The notes under the pieces: model-generated
The model's input: only the letters and a program-made list of their open reading frames with translations
The model's database searches: none
Told to the model about the DNA's origin: nothing
From: Planctomycetota bacterium
GTDB taxonomy: Bacteria > Planctomycetota > Planctomycetia > Planctomycetales > Planctomycetaceae
Assembly (NCBI GenBank): GCA_024278285.1
Contig: JAJRTM010000668.1
Location: 1-9,305, forward strand
DNA: 9,305 nucleotides
Direction of reading: 5' to 3'
Position numbers and translations under genes: made by a program
Shown: positions 1 through 6,341 of the stretch, piece after piece
How positions within the stretch are numbered: position 1 is the first letter of the stretch
How the letters are laid out: every line of letters begins with the position of its first letter

Positions 1-675
1 ATCTTGCGCAACAGAAAGAGTTTGCATTCTTTGCGGGCAATCTTCGGGAAGATAATTGCCCGAAAGGATCAGTGGTCGCCACAGTTTTCTGCTTAAACTT
101 TGTTGCAGTTGTTCAGCGTAAAGAGCAGAGATATTTTCTGATAACTCTTCTTTCGGGGATTGTCCTTGTTCGGAAGTGATCAGCCAGATAATTGATGCGT
201 CCCAATACTTTTCGATATTTTTCTGGAGGTTTGAAATAACATCATCCAGTTGAGTGGCTCTTTCAGGAGCATTCGCATCGCAGGACGTTGAAAGTCGCAG
301 CCAGCACAGAGAGCGGTCTTGCTTATGGGCGGCATCGAAAAACTGATGAAGTTGTTCTGGGAAATCATTATCCGAATACTCTATTTTAGAAACATGGACC
401 TTTTTTGAGATAAGCGTCTCCATCAAATCGTTAGTTCGTGAAGGCTTTAATTCTGTGGACGCCGGTTCGTTTTGCAGATGCGTTGGCTGCCCGGTTAGCC
501 AGGCGTTCAGGCTGGCATTGGGAAAAGTAGCGGGCGAGAAATGTTCATCAAACACGATGCCATCCAGAACCAGCGCATCCAGAGATGGTGTTTGCGTCTC
601 TCGATTTGCGTAGCAAGCCAGGTCGGTCGGAGCAAGGTGATCAACAGTGATGAAAAAGAGGATTTTATTGGGCAT
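1..675 (-). CDS. Degenerate sulfatase-like protein, C-terminus beyond window edge
   Basis: An open frame of 225 codons runs from an ATG at 675-673 to the window edge with no stop. The N-terminus follows the alkaline phosphatase/sulfatase fold: strand NKILFFITVD (residues 3-12), TPSLDAL (29-35), GIVFDEHFSPATF (39-51), then LTG (60-62). A later strand IIWLITSEQG (162-171) sits where active sulfatases have TSDNG or TSDHG, and RPLILSGNYLPE (200-211) matches the usual PLIIRWPG region. The active site is eroded. The CxPSR position reads PNASL, so the formylglycine Cys/Ser is Pro52 and the Arg is Leu56. The first metal pair DD is D12-H13, and the second D-N/H is E169-Q170. No signal peptide is seen, so it is probably cytoplasmic. 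It starts 5 nt after the stop of the DUF1570 gene, which suggests one operon. Sulfatase activity is unlikely, but another role such as binding, or another phosphatase-superfamily chemistry, cannot be excluded. Confidence 0.75.
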   Translation of the reverse strand, partial: MPNKILFFITVDHLAPTDLACYANRETQTPSLDALVLDGIVFDEHFSPATFPNASLNAWLTGQPTHLQNEPASTELKPSRTNDLMETLISKKVHVSKIEYSDNDFPEQLHQFFDAAHKQDRSLCWLRLSTSCDANAPERATQLDDVISNLQKNIEKYWDASIIWLITSEQGQSPKEELSENISALYAEQLQQSLSRKLWRPLILSGNYLPEDCPQRMQTLSVAQD

Positions 676-680
676 TGCAA

Positions 681-2195
681 TTAACGTCCCGCATCGGGGG
701 GCGGGAGTTCGCCTCTTTTCCAGCGGGCGGCTTCTTCGCTGTCGGGAGAGATGGAACGGATTTTCACACGGAAGGAGTTGGACGAGCCTGCACGTGGTCC
801 TCCCGGAGCAATTTTATCGGCATACTTTTTGGCGAGTGGCACGACCTGTTTCGAGGAAACATTCGGCAGTATCCATTGAGCGTAAACGCCAGCATCGGTA
901 ATGACGACGATCGAAAACGAAAGACTGCGAAATGGGTTGATGTTTCGAATTCGGCCTTCGACTTCCAGTAAACCGCCCAGATCCCGCCTGTTGATCGCAG
1001 TCAGTTCATAATCGGCGAGCGCCCGTTGTGCGTGCAGATAGCCGGCTCGTTCTTTTTTTACGGCTGGCTTTCTTCTCCTGCGATAAGCAATTTGAATCGC
1101 CTGCTCAAATTCTTTTTTTAATGCGGTGATATCTTCCCCAAAGTAGCGAATGAATTCTTCCCGGCGGGCATCGGTATCCTGTTTGGTGAATGGTTCTATT
1201 TCTGAAAGATGCTTCACATATTCTGTATATTGCTTGGCGTGCTTGTTAACCAAAATCCAGTGCATTGACCAGGCGTGACAGTACGCTTCCCCGGCGAGAA
1301 CATCTCCCCGAAAAGCTTTATCGTCGGTGATGAGCTGACTCCAGGTTAGTTGCCGGGCCGTTTGAGCCATTTTCGCATAACGCTGATGCACTTTCGTCGG
1401 GCCTGCACTGATACGGTCGCTGTTCGATTCAAACCCGGAAGCGATTCCTTCGTTGAACCAGGCCGGAATTGGTGCGAGTCGTTTTAACACGCCACGATTG
1501 TAAACCTGTTGATGAATCGCTTCGTGCAGCGGGACTTCAAACGTATGACACTCTGTCATTCGAATCGCTAAATAATTCGTGAGGCCATTATAAAATCCGG
1601 AAATGTTCCCTGCAGAAAGCCCCTGTCCTTGCATCACTTTTTCTGCGTAAGTATTGAAGTCGTCATCCGATTCAAAAATGAGCAGCACGAGCGGGCAGTC
1701 GGGATCTTTTAGTTTCAGTTTCATTTTCTTGGCGAATTTCAGAAAGGTATTTTGTACCGTGTTCATGAACCTCGCCGCTTTTTTCATGAAGTTGACGACT
1801 CGCCCTTCCGATTTTTTCGGGAGCTTTTCCATCAAGACCACCCCGATAACAAAATCGCCTTCCAGATAACTGCGAAACGTCTCTGCCCCGAATTCATTCG
1901 CTAGTTCCGCAGCCAATTCTTCCGGCGTAGCAGCTTTCCAGGCAACCGTGTTATCCCGCTCGATGACCGCTCCTTGAGCCACCAGTTCCATCTGCCCGCC
2001 CGGTCGTTCAATCGCATACGCACCTTGCCCGCTGGCATGCAGCCGCCCGATAATCTCCCGCTTCTCGCCTATTTCGTTCACAATGACAAATCGATCCGCC
2101 ATCGCAACGTTTGCGGAAAATATCAGCAACAGCAATGCCGTCACGCAGTTCGCTATTCGTAAAATTTTATTGTGCTTGAATGAGAGATGAATCAT
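681..2195 (-). CDS. Secreted DUF1570-type putative metallopeptidase
   Basis: Starting at the ATG at 2195-2193 gives 504 residues; a TTG three codons upstream (2204) is possible but less likely, and neither has a clear Shine-Dalgarno site. Residues 1-33 form a signal peptide with a basic start, a hydrophobic core and an AMA cleavage site before DRFV, so the protein is exported. A zinc-peptidase-like motif HEAIH lies at 224-228, followed by WFNEGIA at 246-252, whose Glu249 would be the third metal ligand of a gluzincin. This HExxH plus downstream NEG(I/L)A arrangement matches DUF1570 proteins, which are frequent in planctomycetes. Residues about 405-495 look like a separate beta-rich C-terminal domain. 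Proteolytic activity is inferred from the motif only and the substrate is unknown. The gene precedes the degenerate sulfatase-like gene by 5 nt, probably in the same transcript, and is divergent from the DUF3592 gene. Confidence 0.85.
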   Translation of the reverse strand: MIHLSFKHNKILRIANCVTALLLLIFSANVAMADRFVIVNEIGEKREIIGRLHASGQGAYAIERPGGQMELVAQGAVIERDNTVAWKAATPEELAAELANEFGAETFRSYLEGDFVIGVVLMEKLPKKSEGRVVNFMKKAARFMNTVQNTFLKFAKKMKLKLKDPDCPLVLLIFESDDDFNTYAEKVMQGQGLSAGNISGFYNGLTNYLAIRMTECHTFEVPLHEAIHQQVYNRGVLKRLAPIPAWFNEGIASGFESNSDRISAGPTKVHQRYAKMAQTARQLTWSQLITDDKAFRGDVLAGEAYCHAWSMHWILVNKHAKQYTEYVKHLSEIEPFTKQDTDARREEFIRYFGEDITALKKEFEQAIQIAYRRRRKPAVKKERAGYLHAQRALADYELTAINRRDLGGLLEVEGRIRNINPFRSLSFSIVVITDAGVYAQWILPNVSSKQVVPLAKKYADKIAPGGPRAGSSNSFRVKIRSISPDSEEAARWKRGELPPPDAGR

Positions 2196-2274
2196 GGTTA
2201 TCAAGATCGGAGTTTAAGACAGTTCTGTAGGCTCTTATCAATAAAATGCTGCGCAAAAGTGGCAGGATATTATT

Positions 2275-2299
2275 TGTAGCTACCGTCGCCAGACGGTAG
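2275..2299 (+). repeat. REP-like palindrome 1 (TGTAG foot)
   Basis: TGTAG is followed at once by a perfect hairpin: stem CTACCGTC, loop GCCA, stem GACGGTAG (2280-2299). A GTAG tetranucleotide at the base of a palindrome is the hallmark of REP sequences mobilised by REP-associated (RAYT) transposases. The REP assignment is inferred from form only. Confidence 0.7.
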
Positions 2300-2319
2300 A
2301 AGTCGAGTTGCCAATTCGT

Positions 2320-2344
2320 CCACACTCTGGCGAGTGTGGCTACA
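2320..2344 (-). repeat. REP-like palindrome 2, inverted relative to palindrome 1
   Basis: Read on the minus strand it is TGTAG followed by stem CCACACTC, loop GCCA, stem GAGTGTGG (palindrome 2339-2320). It shares the TGTAG foot, the 8-bp stem length, the GCCA loop and several stem bases with palindrome 1. Where the stems differ, both sides change together, so pairing is kept. The two copies face each other across a 20-nt spacer and together form a REPIN-like unit at 2275-2344. Confidence 0.7.
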
Positions 2345-2392
2345 ATCTACTGGGTTCTGGTTTATCCGGGTTAGGAAATGGAAACCGCATTT

Positions 2393-2418
2393 GATGGGTG
2401 CAAGCACGCCATCCTACA
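2393..2418 (-). repeat. REP-like palindrome 3 (TGTAG foot)
   Basis: On the minus strand TGTAG (2418-2414) precedes a hairpin with stem GATGG-GTG / CAC-CCATC, one bulged C and loop CTTG (2413-2393). The foot matches palindromes 1 and 2, but the stem and loop sequences differ, so it would belong to another subfamily. Confidence 0.55.
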
Positions 2419-2425
2419 TTTTGGT

Positions 2426-2445
2426 GTGAGGCTTTCCAGCCTGAC
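2426..2445 (+). repeat. Imperfect hairpin in the REP-like cluster
   Basis: The sequence is GTGAGGCT, loop TTCC, AGCCTGAC: an 8-bp stem with one mismatch. It lies a few bases from palindrome 3 with no GTAG directly at its own foot. It may be a degenerate member of the cluster or an independent hairpin. Confidence 0.4.
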
Positions 2446-2554
2446 AAATCATCGTCTATCGTTTATAACATATCCACAGATAGTTTTCACATTATTTTTG
2501 AACCTTGCCTCAACATAACAAAATCATTTTGATTGAATCCACTCTATCGGAATT

Positions 2555-2560
2555 AAAGGA
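2555..2560 (+). promoter_or_regulatory. Ribosome binding site of the DUF3592 gene
   Basis: AAAGGA lies 8 nt before the ATG at 2569. It is one of the few clear Shine-Dalgarno sequences in the window and fixes this start. Confidence 0.7.
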
Positions 2561-2568
2561 TACGAAAC

Positions 2569-3828
2569 ATGTCGTTTGATGATTCGTCACAATCTGCATC
2601 GAAAGCGTTATCGCATTCCCAATCGATGGGGCGTGGTTGCGGTTGTTTTTCGGGTCTATTTTTCGGTTTTTTTATTCTTGTTGGTACGGTTGCGATATTT
2701 CCGCTGTTTCTTTTTCCATTCATGCAATATCTGGATGCGACTGGCTGGGTGGAAACGCCTTGTGAAATTGTTTCCAGTTCAGTGGAAAACAAGAATGGTA
2801 AGCATTCAATTGCTGTTGAATATAAATACCGATCTCATGGGGATAACTTTCGTGGAAAAAAGTATCGCAATTACGAAGTGATGGGCGGTTCTCGTTCGAA
2901 CCTGCTGAAAGTTGTCAACAAACTTCGTCCGGGAGCGAAAACGGTTTGTTATGTGAACCCGGGCAACATCAGCGAAGCGGTTCTGGATCGCAGTTTTTCA
3001 CCGATGCTACTTCTTGGTCTTGTGCCGTTGGTTTTTGTAATGATCGGTCTGCTGGGACTCACTTTGGGTCGGTTGTTGGCGCAAAGCTTTATCACAAGCA
3101 GACTGGCTGGTGTAAAAAATGAGGAATGGCGAACAGCAACTGCCATTCAGGAACAAAGTCAATCCTCTCAGGAAGATTGGCAAAAACGGGACTGGGAGCC
3201 GGAACCAAATGCTGCCGGTCCGATTGAGTTGAAGTCGGGTTCAAGCACAGTAGCCGGACTTTTTTTCGTTATTATTTTCGCGTTGATATGGAATGGGATT
3301 ATTTCTGTTTTTCTGTTTGAAGTGGTTGGTGGCTGGGCAAAAGGGAAACCGGATTGGTTTTTGACGTTTTTTCTCATCCCATTTGTGCTGGTTGGCCTTG
3401 GAACAATCCTTGGAACCATTTATATGTTTCTGTCTTTGTTCAATCCGAAACCGCGACTGTTCATCAGCGATGCAACCACTATGCTGGGGGAAAGTTTTGA
3501 TCTCAATTGGCAATTCAACGGGAGTACATCATCAATAAAGCGATTACAAATTCAACTTATTGGCACCGAATGGGCGCAGTATCAACAAGGAACCAAAACT
3601 CACACCGATACCAACGATTTTTACAGTGAAGATTTATTCGATACCGATCAGCCGATGGAAATGCCTGAGGGCGAACTGGAAGTCGTCATTCCCCAATCGA
3701 CGATGCACTCCTTCAGCGCCAGCAATAATAAAATCAAATGGAGCCTGCGAATTAAAGGGGACATTGCGATGTGGCCCGATGTGAAACAAAGTTACGATTT
3801 CACTGTGCTACCTTTCTCGGTAGAATGA
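2569..3828 (+). CDS. DUF3592 multi-spanning membrane protein with soluble C-terminal region
   Basis: The product has 419 residues. A Ser-rich N-terminus (1-25, with a GCGC pair of cysteines at 24 and 26) leads to TM1 at about 27-53. Residues 59-145 match DUF3592: TGWVETPCEIVSS, an EYKYRSHGDNFRG strand pair, the turn RPGAKTVCYVNPGN (120-133) and EAVLDRS before TM2 (about 144-170). A polar Gln/Glu-rich linker (about 180-222) precedes TM3 (226-251) and TM4 (263-290). The C-terminal 130 residues are beta-rich and soluble, ending in SYDFTVLPF. The function of DUF3592 proteins is unknown. The topology suggests an envelope protein with one soluble region between TM1 and TM2 and one after TM4. It starts with an ATG behind a good ribosome binding site and appears to be a single-gene transcript. 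Family assignment is fairly secure; no function is assigned. Confidence 0.8.
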   Translation: MSFDDSSQSASKALSHSQSMGRGCGCFSGLFFGFFILVGTVAIFPLFLFPFMQYLDATGWVETPCEIVSSSVENKNGKHSIAVEYKYRSHGDNFRGKKYRNYEVMGGSRSNLLKVVNKLRPGAKTVCYVNPGNISEAVLDRSFSPMLLLGLVPLVFVMIGLLGLTLGRLLAQSFITSRLAGVKNEEWRTATAIQEQSQSSQEDWQKRDWEPEPNAAGPIELKSGSSTVAGLFFVIIFALIWNGIISVFLFEVVGGWAKGKPDWFLTFFLIPFVLVGLGTILGTIYMFLSLFNPKPRLFISDATTMLGESFDLNWQFNGSTSSIKRLQIQLIGTEWAQYQQGTKTHTDTNDFYSEDLFDTDQPMEMPEGELEVVIPQSTMHSFSASNNKIKWSLRIKGDIAMWPDVKQSYDFTVLPFSVE

Positions 3829-3874
3829 ATGTCTATTCGATAACGAATATAATCCGGTGAAAAATAACGATCTC

Positions 3875-3899
3875 GAGTGCCACGGCTCTGTGAGCCGTG
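3875..3899 (+). repeat. Left copy of exact 25-bp hairpin repeat
   Basis: GAGTGC followed by a perfect hairpin: CACGGCTC, loop TGT, GAGCCGTG (3881-3899). The same 25 bases occur reverse-complemented at 4284-4308. It is not followed by a T-run, so a simple intrinsic terminator is not supported. Confidence 0.8.
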
Positions 3900-3945
3900 A
3901 TGTTGCTGTTGAATTTATTTTTTCTTGGTTCTTCATGCTTTATAA

Positions 3946-4248
3946 TGGCTGAAATATTTTACAGCCACGGATTTCCACGGATCAATTCTCCTGAAGAGGC
4001 AAGGACGATATCAGGGAAAGAAGAAAAGAACTGAAAATGATCCTCTCTTCTTTGTTACCTTTGCGAAAAACTTTAGTCAAACAAATAGACGAAACTTCAA
4101 TAAAAAAGAGGAATGAATTGACAGCAAGACGCAAAGAAAAAAGAGAATTTTCAACTTCACCTGGCATAAAAATGATTCTGTTGTGTGAGTGCCTTTTTTA
4201 TGATCTGTTTGATCCGTGTGAATCCGTGGCTCTTTTTTCTTTTAGCCA
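3946..4248. mobile_element. MITE-like element with imperfect 39-nt terminal inverted repeats
   Basis: Arms at 3946-3984 and 4210-4248 are reverse complements at 30 of 39 positions. Each starts TGGCT, has a 12-nt AT-rich spacer, then AGCCACGGATT and CACGGATCA. The best 20-nt core (3965-3984 against 4210-4229) matches at 18 positions. The interior is about 225 nt, purine-rich and has no credible gene. This layout fits a non-autonomous or degenerate mobile element. Paired CCACGGAT-type repeats are, from memory, scattered in many bacterial genomes, but no search could be run. No target-site duplication is evident. Confidence 0.5.
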
Positions 4249-4283
4249 CTAAAATGTGGGAAGAACCTTTTCTTTTCAGTTCG

Positions 4284-4308
4284 CACGGCTCACAGAGCCG
4301 TGGCACTC
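4284..4308 (-). repeat. Right copy of exact 25-bp hairpin repeat
   Basis: Reverse complement of 3875-3899 with no mismatch. It contains the hairpin CACGGCTC, loop ACA, GAGCCGTG (4284-4302) followed by GCACTC. It ends 38 nt before the sulfatase start codon, so it could affect the 5' leader of that mRNA. Confidence 0.8.
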
Positions 4309-4346
4309 TTAATAAAATCGATAGTCGTGAAACCGATTGAAAGTTT

Positions 4347-5963
4347 ATGATGATAAATAAAAACCGTATGAGAGTAATCGTGTTACATTTATTTATACTG
4401 TTGATGCTTGCCGTTTTGCCGGCGGTCTGTTTTGCAGAATCGAATTCTGCAACATCGTCAACACGCCCAAATATTTTGTTTTGTATTGCGGATGACGCTT
4501 CCTATCCGCACATGGGGGCTTACGGATGCAACTGGGTGAAAACTCCGGGGTTTGATCGTGTTGCGAAGCAGGGGCTGCTGTTTACGAAAGCGTACACGCC
4601 AAATGCCAAATGTGCTCCTTCACGTGCCTGTATTTTAACGGGTCGCAATTCCTGGCAACTGAAACAGGCTTGCAATCATTGGTGTTTCTTCCCGAAACAG
4701 TTCACCACTTACGCAGAAGCTCTTACAAAACATGGCTATTATGTCGGAACAACGGGTAAAGGTTGGGCGCCGGGAATTGCGGTTAATGAACAGGGAAAAA
4801 GACGTGCGATGACCGGCAAGGCGTTTGGTCGTGCTCGTAAAAAACCGCCGACCACCGGAATTTCTGGCATTGATTACGCAGGTAACTTTCAGGATTTCAT
4901 GAATGCAAAAACAGAAGATACGCCGTGGTGTTTCTGGTACGGCGGGGGCGAACCACATCGTGGTTATGAATATGGTTCGGGAGTGAAAAAGGGTGGAAAG
5001 AGTATTGATCAAATTGATGTTGTTCCTCCGTTCTGGCCGGATAACGAAATCACTCGTAACGATATGCTCGACTACGCTTTTGAAGTAGAGCATTTCGATT
5101 CGCATCTGCTTCAAATGCTCAACCTTCTTGAATCACGGGGCGAACTCGACAACACGCTGGTTGTTGTCACTTCCGATAATGGCATGCCTTTTCCGCGTAT
5201 TAAAGGGCAGGAGTACGAGCTGTCGAATCATCTGCCGCTGGCGATTATGTGGAAAAAAGGGATTGCCAAGCCGGGCCGTACGATTGATGATTACGTCAGC
5301 TTCATCGATTTTGCTCCAACTTTTCTTGAACTCGCCCAACTGAATGCAAAACGAGCCGGGATGGAGCCAACAACCGGGCGTTCGCTGGTGGAGATATTTC
5401 GATCTAAAAAAACAGGGCGTGTCATTCCGCAGCGGGAGTTCGTTCTCATTGGAAAAGAGCGGCACGATATCGGTCGTCCGAATGACTGGGGATATCCGAT
5501 TCGTGGGATTGTCAAAAACGGAATGCTTTATCTGATCAACTACGAAACATCCCGTTGGCCGGGAGGGAATCCTGAAACGGGATATTTGAATTGTGATGGC
5601 AGTCCGACAAAAACGGAAATTCTTAACGGAAGAACGCAGGCAGGTTTGAGTCAATTCTGGCAACTCTGTTTTGGCAAACGCCCGTCTGAAGAACTTTACG
5701 ATGTCATCAATGATCCGTACTGCATGAACAATCTGGCGAACAGTTCTGATTATCAGAAACAGGTTTCGGAATTGAAGTCTTTGATGATCGCAAACCTTAA
5801 ACGACAAAATGATCCTCGTGTTCTGAGCCATGGCGATGTTTTCGAGAACTATCCTTACGCCAACACGAAAGAACAGGATTACTACAACCGCTACATGAAG
5901 GGCGAGAAAATTCCCGCTGGCTGGGTTAATCCGAGTGACTACGCAGAAAAACCACTTGATTGA
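4347..5963 (+). CDS. Secreted heparan-N-sulfatase-like sulfatase
   Basis: The 538-residue product would hydrolyse a sulfate ester or sulfamate outside the cytoplasm. Residues 1-30 are a signal peptide ending CFA before ESNS. The sulfatase core starts with [10 protein letters not shown], where D49-D50 are metal ligands. The formylglycine motif C89-A-P-S-R93 followed by ACILTG is intact and needs Cys-to-formylglycine maturation. The second motif is [11 protein letters not shown] (130-140), with K138. EPHRGY (202-207) supplies H204, and TSDNG (275-279) gives D277-N278. SDNGMPFPR and the C-terminal [16 protein letters not shown] and GWVNPSDY stretches resemble the SGSH (N-sulfoglucosamine sulfohydrolase)-like sulfatases. 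[16 protein letters not shown] (449-464) is the usual late sulfatase motif. The true substrate is unknown. In-frame ATGs at 4350 and 4368 are alternative starts; only a weak GAAAG precedes 4347. The gene is convergent with the transporter pair. Confidence 0.9.
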   Translation: MMINKNRMRVIVLHLFILLMLAVLPAVCFAESNSATSSTRPNILFCIADDASYPHMGAYGCNWVKTPGFDRVAKQGLLFTKAYTPNAKCAPSRACILTGRNSWQLKQACNHWCFFPKQFTTYAEALTKHGYYVGTTGKGWAPGIAVNEQGKRRAMTGKAFGRARKKPPTTGISGIDYAGNFQDFMNAKTEDTPWCFWYGGGEPHRGYEYGSGVKKGGKSIDQIDVVPPFWPDNEITRNDMLDYAFEVEHFDSHLLQMLNLLESRGELDNTLVVVTSDNGMPFPRIKGQEYELSNHLPLAIMWKKGIAKPGRTIDDYVSFIDFAPTFLELAQLNAKRAGMEPTTGRSLVEIFRSKKTGRVIPQREFVLIGKERHDIGRPNDWGYPIRGIVKNGMLYLINYETSRWPGGNPETGYLNCDGSPTKTEILNGRTQAGLSQFWQLCFGKRPSEELYDVINDPYCMNNLANSSDYQKQVSELKSLMIANLKRQNDPRVLSHGDVFENYPYANTKEQDYYNRYMKGEKIPAGWVNPSDYAEKPLD

Positions 5964-6065
5964 TCTTTTTCGTTGAGCAGCAAGGCTTCATTGTCCAGCC
6001 CGCCTACGCAGTCGCCTTTGGCTTGCCGTTAAACGATTGCGTTGGAGACGACAGTTATTGTTTGC

Positions 6066-6341
6066 TCAATTTTCACTCCACGGGTTCCATAACGCGTTGG
6101 GGTGTTTTTCTTTGAAGGCATCGAGGTTGGCTTCGACCTCTCCCATGATTTCCAGATCGGTATAGAACATCGAACCTAAATCAATGCCGAGTTCTTCCCG
6201 CTGTTTAATTCGCTGGCTCATTGCCGGTTGATCGGCGAGCCAGGGAAAAACGCCCAGCCAGAGAATGCCGATGACGCACAAGCTTCCTGCAAGCTGTGCT
6301 ATTCCCAATGCTCGGCTTTTGGGGGGAGAAGCGGTTTCCAT
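6066..6341 (-). CDS. Small single-TM protein coupled to the YeiH-type transporter
   Basis: The product has 91 residues. One hydrophobic helix spans about 13-34 (IAQLAGSLCVIGILWLGVFPW), and a charged, partly helical tail ends in a Trp-rich ALWNPWSEN. I do not recognise the family. Its ATG overlaps the transporter stop codon by one base (TAATG), and a good GGGAG lies 7 nt upstream, inside the transporter gene. Such tight coupling suggests translation in step with the transporter, so an accessory subunit or membrane partner is a reasonable inference. The tail contains no Cys or other metal-binding cluster. Confidence 0.65.
   Translation of the reverse strand: METASPPKSRALGIAQLAGSLCVIGILWLGVFPWLADQPAMSQRIKQREELGIDLGSMFYTDLEIMGEVEANLDAFKEKHPNALWNPWSEN

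Larger units (their letters stand above)
2196..2568. other. Gene-free divergent intergenic region with a palindromic repeat cluster
   Basis: No credible coding frame is seen here. It lies between two divergent genes, so promoters for both should be inside, but no convincing -35/-10 pair could be picked out by eye. Its middle (2275-2445) holds four hairpin-forming sequences, listed separately. The last 120 bases are AT-rich and end in the ribosome binding site of the DUF3592 gene. Confidence 0.7.
3829..4346. other. Gene-free region filled by nested inverted repeats
   Basis: No frame in this 518-base stretch looks like a gene. A 71-codon frame at 4037-4252 is low-complexity, Lys/Arg-rich and lies inside the repeat element. 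The stretch is AT-rich with purine-rich patches, and is organised by two nested inverted repeats listed separately. A small palindrome (TATTCG-ATAA-CGAATA, 3834-3849) directly follows the DUF3592 stop codon but has no T-run. Confidence 0.65.

Noticed and set aside
180..368. 62-codon minus-strand frame
   Set aside because: It lies within the sulfatase-like gene in another frame; the frame from 675 is longer, open to the edge and matches the sulfatase fold.
2196..2204. TTG at 2204 as start of the DUF1570 gene
   Set aside because: It adds only three residues, has no ribosome binding site, and the ATG at 2195 still gives a full signal peptide.
2275..2445. Palindrome cluster as a CRISPR array
   Set aside because: Units are inverted rather than direct, stems differ between copies, and spacing is irregular.
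3834..3849. Palindrome TATTCG-ATAA-CGAATA just after the DUF3592 stop as a terminator
   Set aside because: The stem is only 6 bp and AT-rich with no T-run, so intrinsic termination is not supported.
4037..4252. 71-codon plus-strand frame inside the gene-free region
   Set aside because: It is low-complexity and Lys/Arg-rich, has no ribosome binding site and runs through the right arm of the inner inverted repeat, so it is treated as repeat sequence.
4635..5114. 159-codon minus-strand frame
   Set aside because: It lies antisense within the sulfatase core; the translation shows no family pattern, while the plus-strand frame carries all sulfatase motifs.
5133..5831. 232-codon minus-strand frame
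   Set aside because: Antisense shadow of the sulfatase C-terminal half, with Arg/Phe-rich composition and no recognisable motif.
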